DNA of 64,000 bases, from assembly GCA_025506515.1 (NCBI GenBank), contig CM046443.1, positions 89,953,281 to 90,017,280 of the forward strand, written 5' to 3'. Made by a program: the position numbers and the translations under genes. Below, piece after piece: positions 36,041 to 47,462 of the stretch (positions are counted from its first letter, which is position 1; each line of letters opens with the position of its first letter). The notes beneath the pieces were generated by a model. It saw nothing but the letters and a program-made list of their open reading frames with translations. It was not told the DNA's origin and ran no database searches. Source of the stretch: Flaveria trinervia. Lineage: Eukaryota; Streptophyta; Magnoliopsida; Asterales; Asteraceae.

Positions 36041-38210
36041 TGTAACACCCGATTATTTATTCATTTATTTTGAAGCCGACTAAAGAAGAAAAGAAATAAA
36101 GTCCAAAGTCGAGGGATCAAACTCGCCAACGAAAGAAAGTCGGGTGAGTGGGAGTATATAAGGGAAAGGGCAGCCCTACCCTCTCCCCCACACTCACAAA
36201 TCAGCCAAAGAAAGAGGAGAAGAGAGAAAGAAGAGAAAGAGAGGAAAAGTGTTGGTTCGGGTTGGTTCGAGTAGCCAAAGTTATTGAGAAACGAGTCAAA
36301 CCGAAGCTCTACTCGTCGTGGTTGTTTGTGTGAGTTCTAGAACCCCACTTTTACTTGTTTTCTAACGATTTTGGGGCTGGAAAACATCTGAAATCGGGTT
36401 TTTGAGTATGTGTATGTTGACCCGTTTGTGTATGTGTATATGTATGTATGATGCATTTGTGGCTTGATTGTGAACTTGTGTGTGCTTGAGTGGTGTCGTG
36501 GTATGCATCCCTAAGGTTTAGGATCGTTGATTTGGGCTTAAAATGGGTTTAGATGAGTTTGGAGGCCGAAAACCCTCGGCTGCAGTCGGGATGAACTGCA
36601 TTCTGCATCAGCTAGGGCTAGGCGACCGACTGGAGGCCGAATGGAGGCCATACGGCCGATTAGGGTGTGATTGGGGTCCATTCGCACGATTGGGGTCCAT
36701 TCACACGATTGAAGGTCCATTCGCACGATTGAAAGGCCAGTCGCATGGAGGTCATGCGACTGAAGGTCCAGTCGCATAAGTGCTCATCCGCATTAATCCC
36801 ATTCGCTTGAGGTTCATCCGCATTGTCCATTCGCACGACCAAACGTTCATTCGCATTGGTATTCATTCGTATTAGTTCATTCGCATAGTGTTCAGTCGCA
36901 TGGAGGCCACGCGACTGAAGGGTGTCCATAGGCCCGAATAGGGTTGTTGCACCCGTGGGAAGCGTAGTTTGACTTCTGACTTTCGGGAGAAAGGGCATAT
37001 GTAAGTTTTGACGTAAAGGTTTTCGTAAGAGCATGTAAGATGACGATTGAGGCCTTAGAGAGCATGTTGGGCATGACGATGATGGTGTTGCATGTTTAGG
37101 CTTGTTACGTATGTATGATGTTGCCCTGTATGATGATGATGATTGCGTGTGATATGTTCCTTATTATGATGTATGTTTATCTTTCCCGTGGCTTTACGTG
37201 TCATGTTAATGAATGAATGAAGTATTATGTAACGTGAAGTGAAAGATAATGAAAGAGGAACATAAAGTAAGAATGCATGTATTATGAATGATGAACGAAC
37301 GAAGGAAAGGCTTGCAAGCACATAAATGAGGTGAGCAACCCTGTTGTTGCAACAGACTCGGATGGTATGCAATCCTTGAGATTGCTATGAGGTGAGCACC
37401 CCTATGGTTGCAATAGAATCGGACAGGGCGTTATTGTGAAGTTGCCATGAGGTGAGCAACCCTATGGTTGTAAGAGACTCGGATAGCATGTATCGTTGAA
37501 ATTGGCAATTGGGGTGAGCAACTCTATGGTTGCAACAGACTCGGATAGCGCGAAGTCGTTGGGATTGTTAATGAGGTGAGCGACCCTGTTGTCGCAACAG
37601 ACTCGAATGAACGAAAGTATAAATGAACGAAAGATTTTGTATGAAAGAACGAAGTATGAATGAACATAAATGAATTATCGGAATAATGTACAAAACAGGA
37701 TCTTGGTCATTCGACCTCAGTAATCGTGGCTGAGTGCCACAAAGAGGGTAAGTCTGACCGGATCTAGATAGAGAAGTGAATGATAATGTAACACATTGAA
37801 TGAGCAAAGTTGATGAACAGAATGATGAAGATAATACTGATATTATCTGTATGTACGTATGATGTATGATCACGAACGAATGTAAAGTAAAGTATGTTTT
37901 ATTTATAAAACTAGGACTCACTCAGCAACGCTGACTTTGATGTATTTCCAGTTGGCAGGTAATGATTGCTGAGGATGGCACGGGCGACTACTCAGCTCTT
38001 TTGGGATGGCATCCTTTTGATTAATGTTTTTGCATTGTAATGCGAACAAGCTATGTTATAATGAATGTTGTATTAATTTGCAAAAGCATTTACATGGAAA
38101 TGAAAGATTGTTTTAGTTTTCCGCTGCGATTTTATGAAATACAAATGTAATTATACGTTTTATGTGCGATGAGAACCCAGCTGTAAGCGTCCCGGGAACG
38201 GGGCCTTACA
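36041..38210 (+). mobile_element. Ty3/gypsy solo LTR
   Basis: A 2,170-bp unit from TGTAACACCCG to GGGGCCTTACA with exact flanking duplications CTAGG (36036-36040 and 38211-38215) and no internal domain. This is the signature of LTR-LTR recombination. A promoter-like GTATATAAGG lies near 36153. The LTR carries inverted and direct TCGCATG/ATTCGCA/CATCCGCATT units (36670-36920), including the perfect 10-bp hairpin CAGTCGCATG/CATGCGACTG at 36738-36762, and a minisatellite at 37325-37610. TGTAACACCC termini are usual for plant gypsy chromoviruses of the Del/Tekay type. Confidence 0.92.
37325..37610 (+). repeat. Five-unit minisatellite inside the gypsy solo LTR
   Basis: Five imperfect units of about 61 bp, starting near 37325, 37387, 37447, 37508 and 37571. 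Each carries ATGAGGTGAGCAACCCTATG, then GTTGCAACAGACTCGGAT. The truncated copy at 24513-25759 ends before this region, so only one allele is visible. Confidence 0.85.
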
Positions 38211-38215
38211 CTAGG

Positions 38216-39536
38216 TGGTGGGAACTTCTGATCCGGAAAAAGTGTGTAGTACCAGCACTCCTATCCAACAAAAGGATCAAAAGACAAAGGGAAAGACTGA
38301 TGATGAAGATAAGAAGAGAAGAAACAAAAATCTTCAAATTGCCAAAAGACTAACATTACTTGCATAATGCGTGGTCTACAAAACCACATGGCTAAATATT
38401 GCTAGCACACATTATGCAAATAATATTAAAAGAGGAGTCAGGAAATGTTTCTCATTTAGACCATATCATATGGTTCAAGTGATGAAAAAAGGAAAGCTTG
38501 TTTCCGAAGCAAGGTTGCTTTCAGAAGAAAGTCTTTCTTTTAAAGGGAAAATGGCTTCGGAAGTTAAAGATGTTAAGACTCAAAAGAACAAAAGATTCCC
38601 CTTGAAACCATCCCAGAAGAAGACTGCTTCGGAAGAAAAGGTGGTGAAGACTTCTTCCGAAAAGAAAGAAGCTTCGGAAGAATGTCATGTTGCTTAAGCT
38701 TCATCAAGCTCATCCTCAATGATCAACCAAGGGATGGAATGAAAGATCAAAGAAGATGTAGCAGCCCAAGCCTCTTTTTCACAAACACATATTAAACCAC
38801 CATTCATAAATTTTGGTTCAATATCATCCTTATCATTGGAAAAGCCCAAGACCAACAAGGCTTGGTTTCCAATCAAAACTAACCTTTTCACCTTATGTGC
38901 AATGACATCCATATGACAAGAACAATAATGTATGAATTGTAGACAGTGGATGCTCCAGACACATGACAGGGAATAGATCTCTCCTTCAACAATTTCAACA
39001 TTTTGATGGAGGTCCTGTTCAATCGAGGAGAGACTTTTGAGGTACATTTCTGGAAAAGGGAGTGTATCCAGACGGCAAGTAAAAGTTGACAAAGTACACT
39101 TTGTCAAACAACTTGAACACACCTGTTAAGCGTTTCTTAATTATGTCATAAAAATAAACAAATATTTTTCATAGAACATGAGTGGCTTATCCTTAGACCA
39201 GGGATGGGACAACTCCTCAGGAATGGTTGTGCTCTTAGATCTCCCAGGAAAGGGGATATGTACAAGCTAGTATGAACACCGCTGCCACTAGGTAAGTCTT
39301 GCTTTCTTTCAAAGCCTAATTGTGAATGAGTCAAAATATGGCATAAACATATGTGTCAATTAAAATTTTAAAACCATGAACAAAGTGGTTTAAACAAAAA
39401 AAAAAACAAAAAATACTGGGTAACCTGGGTTTTTCCTACAAAGGACTTTTTATGCAAAGGATAACTGTGGTTTGCATGCCTGAGAAGCTTGAGAGGAAGG
39501 CACACAGAGAATCTCATAAATCCAAAAGTTGGTTAA
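38216..39536 (+). pseudogene. Family B gag C-terminus and protease, broken
   Basis: This resumes B after the solo LTR. It is a lysine-rich linker, then a second knuckle at 38361-38402 in which the second Cys is Arg (CIMRGLQNHMAKYC), then a K/S/E-rich stretch (38440-38697) whose DNA contains several CTTCGGAAG motifs, the reverse complement of the LTR motif. The protease active site is VDSGCSRHMTGN, with D-S-G at 38942-38950. Traces of RKGDMYK-like pre-integrase sequence run to about 39330. The part to 39536 has no reading frame I can support. It ends at the S2 target CTCTA (39537-39541). Confidence 0.8.
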
Positions 39537-39541
39537 CTCTA

Positions 39542-40377
39542 TGTTGGACCAAAAGAAACAATGAGCCTGATCAGAAAAACCTCTAAGTCCCACAGACATC
39601 ACAACAACTGCTGAAGACTTGATCAGCTGTTTGACAAAGTCTGAAGATCAACAGCTGAAGACTAAAGTACTGAAGACTTCAACAGCTGAAGACTAAAGTC
39701 TGAAGACTTCAACAGCTGAAGACTAAAGTACTGAAGACTTCAACAGCTGAAGACTAAAGTACTGAAGACTTCAACAGCTGAAGACCAAAGTCTGAAGATC
39801 AACAGCTGAAGAACAAAGTACTGAAGACAACAGCTGAAGACAACAGCTGAAGTTCAAGTACAAGTACTGAAGCTTCAGAGTTTGTTACAACAGCTGAAGA
39901 AGCATTCTTCAGTTGTTGTGATGGTTTCCTTTCAGTAGTTTTCTTTTTGTTTCAGTATTTGTAAAACGACTGAAGAGCATGTTCTTCAGTCGTTGTAGTT
40001 TCAGTAGTTTCTTTTCAGTAGTTGTAGTGATAGTTAACACTTAGCATTTTTGTAAGAAGATGTCAGCTGTTTGACATCTTCAGTAGTTGTGTTAACTATC
40101 AGTAGTTTTGAATAAATTCTGTTAGATGTCACTATCAAGTGACATCAGCAGACGTCACATCTCCTATATAAGAGGTGTTGACCTAATTGTATGTGTGACA
40201 TTCTGTTACCACGAAAGCGAATATTGAATGAAATATATTTTTGCAGAATTCTTTCTGTCTATAAACGTTTGTTCTTACCTTGAATATCTTTTGTGTTCTT
40301 GTGAATTGGCTAATTCATTGTTTGATTTCCGCTGCTATACTCTCTAATCAATCAAACGTAGATCACTGATCCTAACA
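39542..40377 (+). repeat. S2 5' LTR
   Basis: 836 bp, TGTTGGACC to CCTAACA. The U3 mini-repeat block (about 39605-39900) is built from AACAGCTGAAGACTAAAGTACTGAAGACTTC-like units, a longer variant of the S1 repeat. The 3' LTR at 50967-51794 is nearly identical after the block. Confidence 0.95.
39965..40172 (+). promoter_or_regulatory. S2 LTR promoter with two perfect inverted repeats
   Basis: Inverted repeat I is AACGACTGAAGA (39965-39976), loop GCATGT, TCTTCAGTCGTT (39983-39994). Inverted repeat II is GAAGATGTCA (40056-40065), loop of 6, TGACATCTTC (40072-40081). Pair III is ATGTCAC/GTGACAT near 40127-40145. The near-palindrome GTGACATCAGCAGACGTCAC lies at 40139-40158 and includes an ACGTCA bZIP core. 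TATATAAG is at 40165-40172. The order and the 6-7-base gap between palindrome and TATA match S1. Confidence 0.78.
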
Positions 40378-40379
40378 AA

Positions 40380-40391
40380 TGGTATCAGAGC
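40380..40391 (+). other. S2 primer-binding site
   Basis: TGGTATCAGAGC, two bases after the 5' LTR, complementary to the initiator-Met tRNA 3' end. Confidence 0.95.
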
Positions 40392-40599
40392 GGTTAATCA
40401 TTGATCGATCTAACAGTTGATCATTGAAACTGCTATTTGATATCTATGTTTGATTGAATTAGCTTATTTGCAAGAACTGGTTATAGATTTTGATTTTCCG
40501 CTTTCGTTTATTCATTTTGAGATCTCTCTTGGTTCAATTTGGTTTGTTGTGTTTTGTTCTAAATCTGTTATAGCTTAATTGAATTTGGTTGAATCTGAG

Positions 40600-43442
40600 A
40601 TGACTACTCCTTCTAATGACCCTCACAATACCGGTTCCTCAACCAAGCCTCCGATGCTGGTTAGGACTGAGTATAACATATGGCAACGAAGGATGCTTCA
40701 TCACCTGTCTGTTAACAGTTCAGGTTGTTGGACATCTGTGGTACATGGACCACATAAGCCTATGGTGAACAATCCGGAAACCAATCAAATGGTTCCGAAG
40801 AAGAAGGAACAATACTCAGATGAAGATCGGAAACTGTTTGAGATTGATGCTAAAGCCCATGGAATTCTGGCCATGGCACTGCCTAATGAAATCTATTCAG
40901 GGCTTATGCATCATGAAACTGCTCATGACCTCTGGAATGCACTGAAGGAACAATTCGGTGGAACTGATGAGGTCTTAGCAAACAACAGAGAAATCCTCGC
41001 CCAACAATATGAGACATTTCTCATAGAAAGGGTGAGACACTGACTCAACAGTTTGAGCGTTTTTCCTGTTTGATCTCTGAGCTGAAAATGGTGAAACAGG
41101 AATACACCAACAGCCAGATGAATAACAGATTCCTCAGATCACTGCCTGAGAGATGGGACACATACACTATTGTCCTACGCTCTAGTGCAAATCTGGATAG
41201 CCTATCTCTCACCCAACTTCATGGGAAACTGCTTACATTCGAAAGAGAGATAGAGCAGAAAAGGAAACTGTCATCATCAGGAAAGCTCACTGATGACTTT
41301 GTACCAGGGAACACTGCCTTGGTTGGTCATGAGTCAGAATATGCTGCATCTGAAAGCAATTATGATGAGCATATTGATTTCTCTTCAAACAGTTCTGATC
41401 ATGCATTTGTTGGTATTGATAGTCATTCTGGCAGTAATAGTGACAATCTATGCTTCATCATGGATGATCTGAAGGGAATTGCTGATGATGATTTAGAAGA
41501 GATGGATATTCTAAGCCAAATGGCCTTAGTTAATATCAGATCTCAGAAGTTCTACAAGAGAACTGGCAGGAAATTTCCTGGACTCTCTGGCAAAACCAAA
41601 GTGGTTTTGACAAGAGTAAGTTGAGGTGTCACAAATGCCAAAGGCTTGGACACTTTGCAAGAGAATGTAGATCAACTGGATCTAACTCTTCTGCACCCTT
41701 TATGACTTTTCCTAGCACTAGTCTACAAAACAGAGGGCAACATCCTGCTGGTTCTGGTCATCAATCACACCCTGTATCTCCTGCATACTTTGTCCCCCAG
41801 GGTCCAATGTCATATCCTTTTCCCTGCTATTACTTGCCTCAGCCAAATCCGGTTCAAGCTCCAATTGCACAACAACCACATGCATTACCTGAACCCAACC
41901 TTCCCAATTCTCAACAACACAGCTTTTTCACCCCAGGAGTTGTTGACTGGAGCAGTTTACCAGATGATTTGTCTGGTCATGAACAACTGTTCTCTGGTGC
42001 TGGTCAACATGGTGGTGACAGTCCTTTTGGAAATCTAGCTCTTATGGCTTTGGAGTCTGCTGATACTTCATCCTCTAATGCCTCTACACCACAGGTATCA
42101 CAGGTATCCTCTGAGGCAAAAGCCAAACTATGTTCTGAAACATGCATAGCCGCATTTGCATCTATTAGAGAAGCAAATGTAGCTTTAATTAACAAGAACA
42201 TTGAGCTAGAACAAACAATTTCCAAAAGCAAAGCTGAATTTGAGTCTGTGATTAATGATAAGAATGATGAGATTTACAAACTTAAATGCCAAATCACTGA
42301 TGATAAGGCTAGGGAAGAGATACTTCTAGAGAAGTACAGAGACCTCAAAGAAACACTTGCAACTACCCAGGTAGAGTGTGATCGATGGGTAAATTCTTGC
42401 AAGGGTTTTGAAATGCTTCTTAGTAAGCAATCTGCTTCCAATGTGAAGTTTGGCATTGGTTATAATCACACTGCTCCTCCTACAGACTTTACTCCCAGAG
42501 CAGAGGTAGAATCTGATGGTGAAAGCAATAACCAATCCTTTTCATCATGTGATCTACTATCTGATACAGCACCATCAGAAGTAGAAGTCAGCATTAATTC
42601 CTCTCAGAAACTATCAGCTGATGTTGATGGTTCAAATGCTGACACTCACATGATCACAAAGTTGATCACTCCAGGTGATATTTCACAAAGTACTGAAAGT
42701 ACTAAAAGAATGTCATAACACCTGGAGAACAAGCCCAAACTACTACATGTACTAAAGGAAAGAAAACTGCAAGTAGAAAGGGTGGGAAAACTACTGAAGA
42801 AGATATCAAGAAAGCAGGTACTAAAGCAAAGAAAACTGCTAGTACTGATAGCAAACTGCTGAAGAACAAGTCTTCAGTAGTTTCATCTTCTTCAGCAGAT
42901 GATCAACTTAAGATGAAGAAAAAGCCATGTGAAATATGTGGCTTATTCAATCATCTTACTGATGATTGCTGGTATAAAAAGGGCTCCAAACTCAAACATA
43001 ATGAAAACATTAAAGAGAAAATGGATAAAATGAAAACTGAGTTTGAAATCAAATTTGTACCAGCAACATCAAAACCTGTAAACCCAAAAATCCAAAAAAA
43101 GAAAGGGGTTAAACAGGCAACAGCTGAGGTTGCTCAAAGAGAGATGGTACAACAAGGAACCCATCAAACTCAAGCACTAATGTGTCTGATGAGCTGAAGG
43201 CTTTATCACAAAATCAGACACAACTTGTTATGATGTTAACATCTATTGGGGAGAGTCAACCAATTAGATGCTCCTGTGTTGAAACCACAGAGAAGAAAAT
43301 CCATGCCAAAGGAATCTTCTTCTTCACCATCTCCCCCCCTCAGGCTGTTATTCATAGCAAGTCTGTTAGTTTACCATCTGTTGATGTGAATAGACCCAAA
43401 ACCAAAAAGGTTGGGTCTCAAAAACTAACTAATTGTTTATGA
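40600..43442 (+). pseudogene. gag: S2 gag, a few frame breaks
   Basis: The start ATG is 40600 (MTTPSNDPHNTGSS). A UBN2-type domain runs to a frameshift near 41025. The frame resumes 41070-41624, and another one-base loss lies just before the first knuckle CHKCQRLGHFAREC (41627-41668). A P/Q-rich linker, the coiled coil (42110-42400), a Ser/Thr linker with family LTR motifs (42640-42900) and an intact second knuckle CEICGLFNHLTDDC (42928-42969) follow, then a basic region to the protease. Gag would form the particle and bind RNA. Each break is a small indel relative to S1, so some could be consensus errors. Confidence 0.88.
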
Positions 43443-46400
43443 TTGCAGGGTTCTTCAACATGCCAAAGTAGCATCTGGTATGTAGACAGTGGGGGATCTA
43501 TGCATATGACAGGGAACAGCTCTCTTCTTCATGACTACTCTCAAGGAAAGAAGGGGTTTGTTTCTTTTGGCAATGATGCTAAGGGTTACATCATTGGAAA
43601 AGGCTTTGTCTCCAATGGAGAAATAAAGTTTGATGATGTTAATCATGTGGAAAATCTCAAGTACAATCTCTTGAGTGTCAGTCAAATGTGTGATAAAGGC
43701 CATGTTGCTCTTTTCACCAGTCAGAACTGCAGGATTCTGTCATCCAAAGTTCTGAATTTGATTGATAAGGTGTTGGATGATCACACTCTCCTGAGGGCCA
43801 ACAGGACAGGAAGAGTGTATGCCTTAGATCTTTCCAAGAAAATAGATCTCAGAGGCCATCCTTGCCTATTTTCCAAAGCCTCTCCTCAGGAATCTAAACT
43901 GTGGCACAGAAGGCTGGGTCATGTTAATTTCAAAAACATGAATCAGCTGATCCATAATAGTTTAGTGAGAGGCTTACCAATAAAGGAGTTCCACTGTGAT
44001 GAAACTTGCACTGCTTGTTTAAAAGGAAAACAGCACAAAGTCTCATTCCCTCCTATGGATCTATTTGGTCCTGTGAGAGTGATGAGCATGGCAAAGAAGA
44101 AATACTGTCTGGTAATTGTGGATGATTACTCCAGATTTGTATGGACTTTCTTTCTACATTCAAAGGATGAGGTTGCTCAGAAGATTATCAACTTTGTGTT
44201 GTATGTTGAGAAGCAGTATTCCCTTTCAGTCAAGTGTATAAGGAGTGACAATGGAACTGAATTCAGAAACCATACACTTGATGAATTTTATCTTTCAAAG
44301 GGAATCAAAAGGCAGTTTAGCATCCCAAGGACTCCAGAACAAAATGGAGTAGTGGAGAGAAAGAACAGGACCCTAATTGAAGCTGCAAGGTCTATGTTGG
44401 CTGACTCTGGTTTGCCACTGACCTTTTGGGCTGAAGCTGTTAACACAGCTTGCTATGTGCAGAATAGAGCCTTAGTAAATCAGAGGTTGATGAAGACTCC
44501 ATATGAAGTTCTACATCACTTGGCTCCTCTAATTTCATTTTTCAAAGCATTTGGGTGTCCCTGTTTTATTCTCAACACAAAGGATCAACTCCAAAAATTT
44601 GATCCTAAGGTGGATGCAGGGTATTTTGTTGGTTATTCATCTACTTGCAAAGCATACAGAGTCTTCAACTGCAGAACAAAGATAGTTGAAGAGACTTTGC
44701 ATGTGAAGTTTAATGAATCTCCAATGGACAAGATTCCACAAAACCCTGTGGAGTTGTTTGATTTGGACATACTGCAATATGTTCCTTATCAACCTCCAGT
44801 TGTTGCAGACCATGTGGATAAATCATCTTCTGCAGCATGTCTTCCACCTGGTGGTATTGATGATGATGATGATAATATCAATACTCACCTATTCAAGTTT
44901 AGTGACCAACTGCCTGAGTCTGCTAAACTTGATGTTCCTGTAGCTTCAGCAGTTCCATCCACAACAAATGCTGATGAGATTTCTGATTCCTCTACATCTT
45001 TTGAGTTACCATCAAATTCTTGGTTTCAAGAGTCTGCATCAACATCTGCTGCTGCTGAAGGTTCTACAAACACTTGCACAGATATCATTGTTTATCAAGA
45101 GCTGAAGAATCACCCAATGTCTCAAATCATTGGTGATATCAATGCTGGAGTTTCAACAAGAAGTCAATTGTCTAACTTCTGCTTCTATGCTCTCTTCATC
45201 AGTCAGCTAGAGCCAAAGAACTATCATGTTGCTTTAAGAGACAATGGATGGGTTGAAGCCATGCAGCTTGAGCTACTTCAGTTCAAGAAACAGCAAGTGT
45301 GGGAACTGGTTCCTCTACCCCCAGGTAAGTGTGCAATAGGCACTAAATGGGTGTTTAGGAATAAAACTGATGAAAATGGGCTTATTGTTAAGAACAAGGC
45401 TAGACTGGTTGTACAGGGGTTTCACAAGAAGAAGGTATTGATTATGATGAATCCTTTGCCCCTGTAGCTAGACTAGAGGCAATTAGATTGTTCTTAGCCT
45501 ATGCTGCATTCCACCATCTTAAAGTTTTTCAAATGGATGTCAAAAGTGCATTTTTATATGGTAAAATAAAAGAAGAAGTTTATGTGTGTCAACCACCAGG
45601 TTTTGAGGACAATAAACATCCTGAATGGGTGTATAAACTTGATAAGGCTCTTTATGGGTTGAAACAAGCTCCTAGAGCCTGGTATGAGACACTTTCCACT
45701 TTTCTTCTCAAGAATAATTTCACTAGAGGCTCCATAGATAAAACTTTGTTTATTAAGAAGGTGGATCAGCATAAGCTACTTGTTCAAATTTATGTTGATG
45801 ATATTATTTTTGCATCCTCTGATCCCCAGTTGTGTGATGATTTTACCAAATTAATGAAAAAGAGGTTTGAAATGAGTGCAATGGGAGAATTACAGTTCTT
45901 TCTAGGCTTGCAAATCAAACAAAAGGCTGATGGAACCTTTATTCATCAGTCCAAATATACAAAAGATCTTTTGAATAAGTTTGATTTACAAAATTGTAAG
46001 CCCTGTTCTACTCCCATGTGCAACACCACACAACTGGATGCGGATCAGAAAGGTAAAGCTGTTGATGAAACACTTTACAGATGTATGATTGGGTCCTTGA
46101 TGTACTTAACAGCTTCTAGACCAGATATCATGTTTGCTACTTGTGTCTGTGCTAGATTTCAGGCTGCTCCTAAAGAGTCTCATTTGATTGCAGTCAAGAG
46201 GATCTTTAGATATTTGCAAGGTACACAATCTCTAGGTTTATGGTATTCCACTGGACACTCTTGCAAATTAGTTGCTTTTTCAGATAGTGACTATGCAGGG
46301 TGCAAGTTAACTAGAAAGTCAACTTCTGGTGGATGTCAATTCCTAGGCAACTGTTTGATTTCTTGGCAGAGTAAGAAACAAACATCTGTTGCTACATCCA

Positions 46401-46720
46401 CTGCTGAAGCAGAGTACATTGCAGCTGCAAGTTGTACTTCTCAGGTACTCTGGCTTCAGAACCAACTTTTGGATTATGGCATTACAGAGACTAAGACTCC
46501 ATTATTAATGGATAGTGCTTCAGCTCTGTGCATTGTCAAAAATCCAGTCCAGCACTCTAGGACCAAACATATAGAGATCAGACATCTTATTAGGGATTGT
46601 TTTGAAAAAGGTCTGATTGATCCTAAGTTTGTGCCTAGTGCTGATGAGCTTGCAGACATTTTTACTAAGCTTTGGATAGTTCAACTTTCCAAACCTAGTG
46701 TTACGGCTTGGTATGCTGCA
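43443..46720 (+). pseudogene. pol: S2 pol: protease, integrase, RT, RNase H, nearly intact
   Basis: A 674-codon frame (43443-45467) holds protease (WYVDSGGSMHMTG, Asp 43485-43487), pre-integrase (LWHRRLGH, CTACLKGKQHK), the integrase core (MDLFGP Asp 44058-44060; SDNGTEF Asp 44247-44249; VVERKN Glu 44355-44357; DD35E) and the RT start. A one-base loss in a T run near 45420 shifts frame. 45488-46744 then carries LKVFQMDVKSAFLYG, YVDD at 45791-45802, and RNase H with AFSDSDYAG and TAEAEYIAAA. Another one-base loss near 46672 replaces the C-terminus. An in-frame 42-base deletion before MDLFGP (about 44054) removes the stretch ending L-L-H that S1 keeps, so integrase may be impaired. Confidence 0.93.
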
Positions 46721-46744
46721 GCTAGAATAAGTGATAACTACTGA

Positions 46745-47462
46745 TGATCTCAGTATATAAGTACTGATGATCATTAGTACCATATCACATAGTACTGATT
46801 CTGTTAAAACAACTGATAAAGTTACAACTACTGATGTAGTTATAACTACTGATGTCAGTAAAAACAGATAAGTACTGATGTCCTATGAAACAACTGAAAA
46901 CAGCTAAAAGGCTGATGAGTAAGTGTTGAGGACAGTATGAAACAGCTGAAAGGCTATGAATTGACGAAAACTACTGATGAGAACTTTCTCTTCAGTTGTT
47001 TCTACAACTGTTGTTTCATCCTAAACAACTGATGACAAAACCATGTCTTCAGTAGTTTCACAACTACTGATGACTAACACCAAGTCATCAGCTGTTTACA
47101 ACAACTGATGACAAAACCATGTCTTCAGTAGTTTCACAACTACTGATGACTAATACCAAGTTATCAGTTGTTTACAACACCTGAAGACCAAAAACGAGTC
47201 TTCAGTTGTTTTCAAACATCTGAAGTCAAAACCATGGTTTTCAGTAGTTTTATAACTGCTGATGCCTAAAACCAAGACTTCAGTTGTTTCAACTTCTGAA
47301 AGGGTAATACCATGTCATCAGTCGTTTACAACTACTGATGACTAACACCAAACCCTTCAGTCGTTTTCTAACCCTTACCCTATAAATACCCCATACCTAA
47401 TCCTTCAGCGCTTCATCCTCTCCAAACCTAACGTTCAAATCTCCAAAACTTCTCTCTCATTA
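46745..47462 (+). promoter_or_regulatory. S2 spacer before ORF3: motif-rich internal promoter candidate
   Basis: More than 15 copies of ACTACTGATGAC, ACAACTGATGAC or the reverse GTCTTCAGTAGTTT, many as inverted pairs with CCAAG or AAAACCAT between them. TATAAATA lies at 47381-47388 and the ORF3 ATG at 47463. A near-exact direct repeat, ACAACTGATGACAAAACCAT followed by GTCTTCAGTAGTTTCACAAC, occurs at about 47025 and 47101. Confidence 0.68.
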
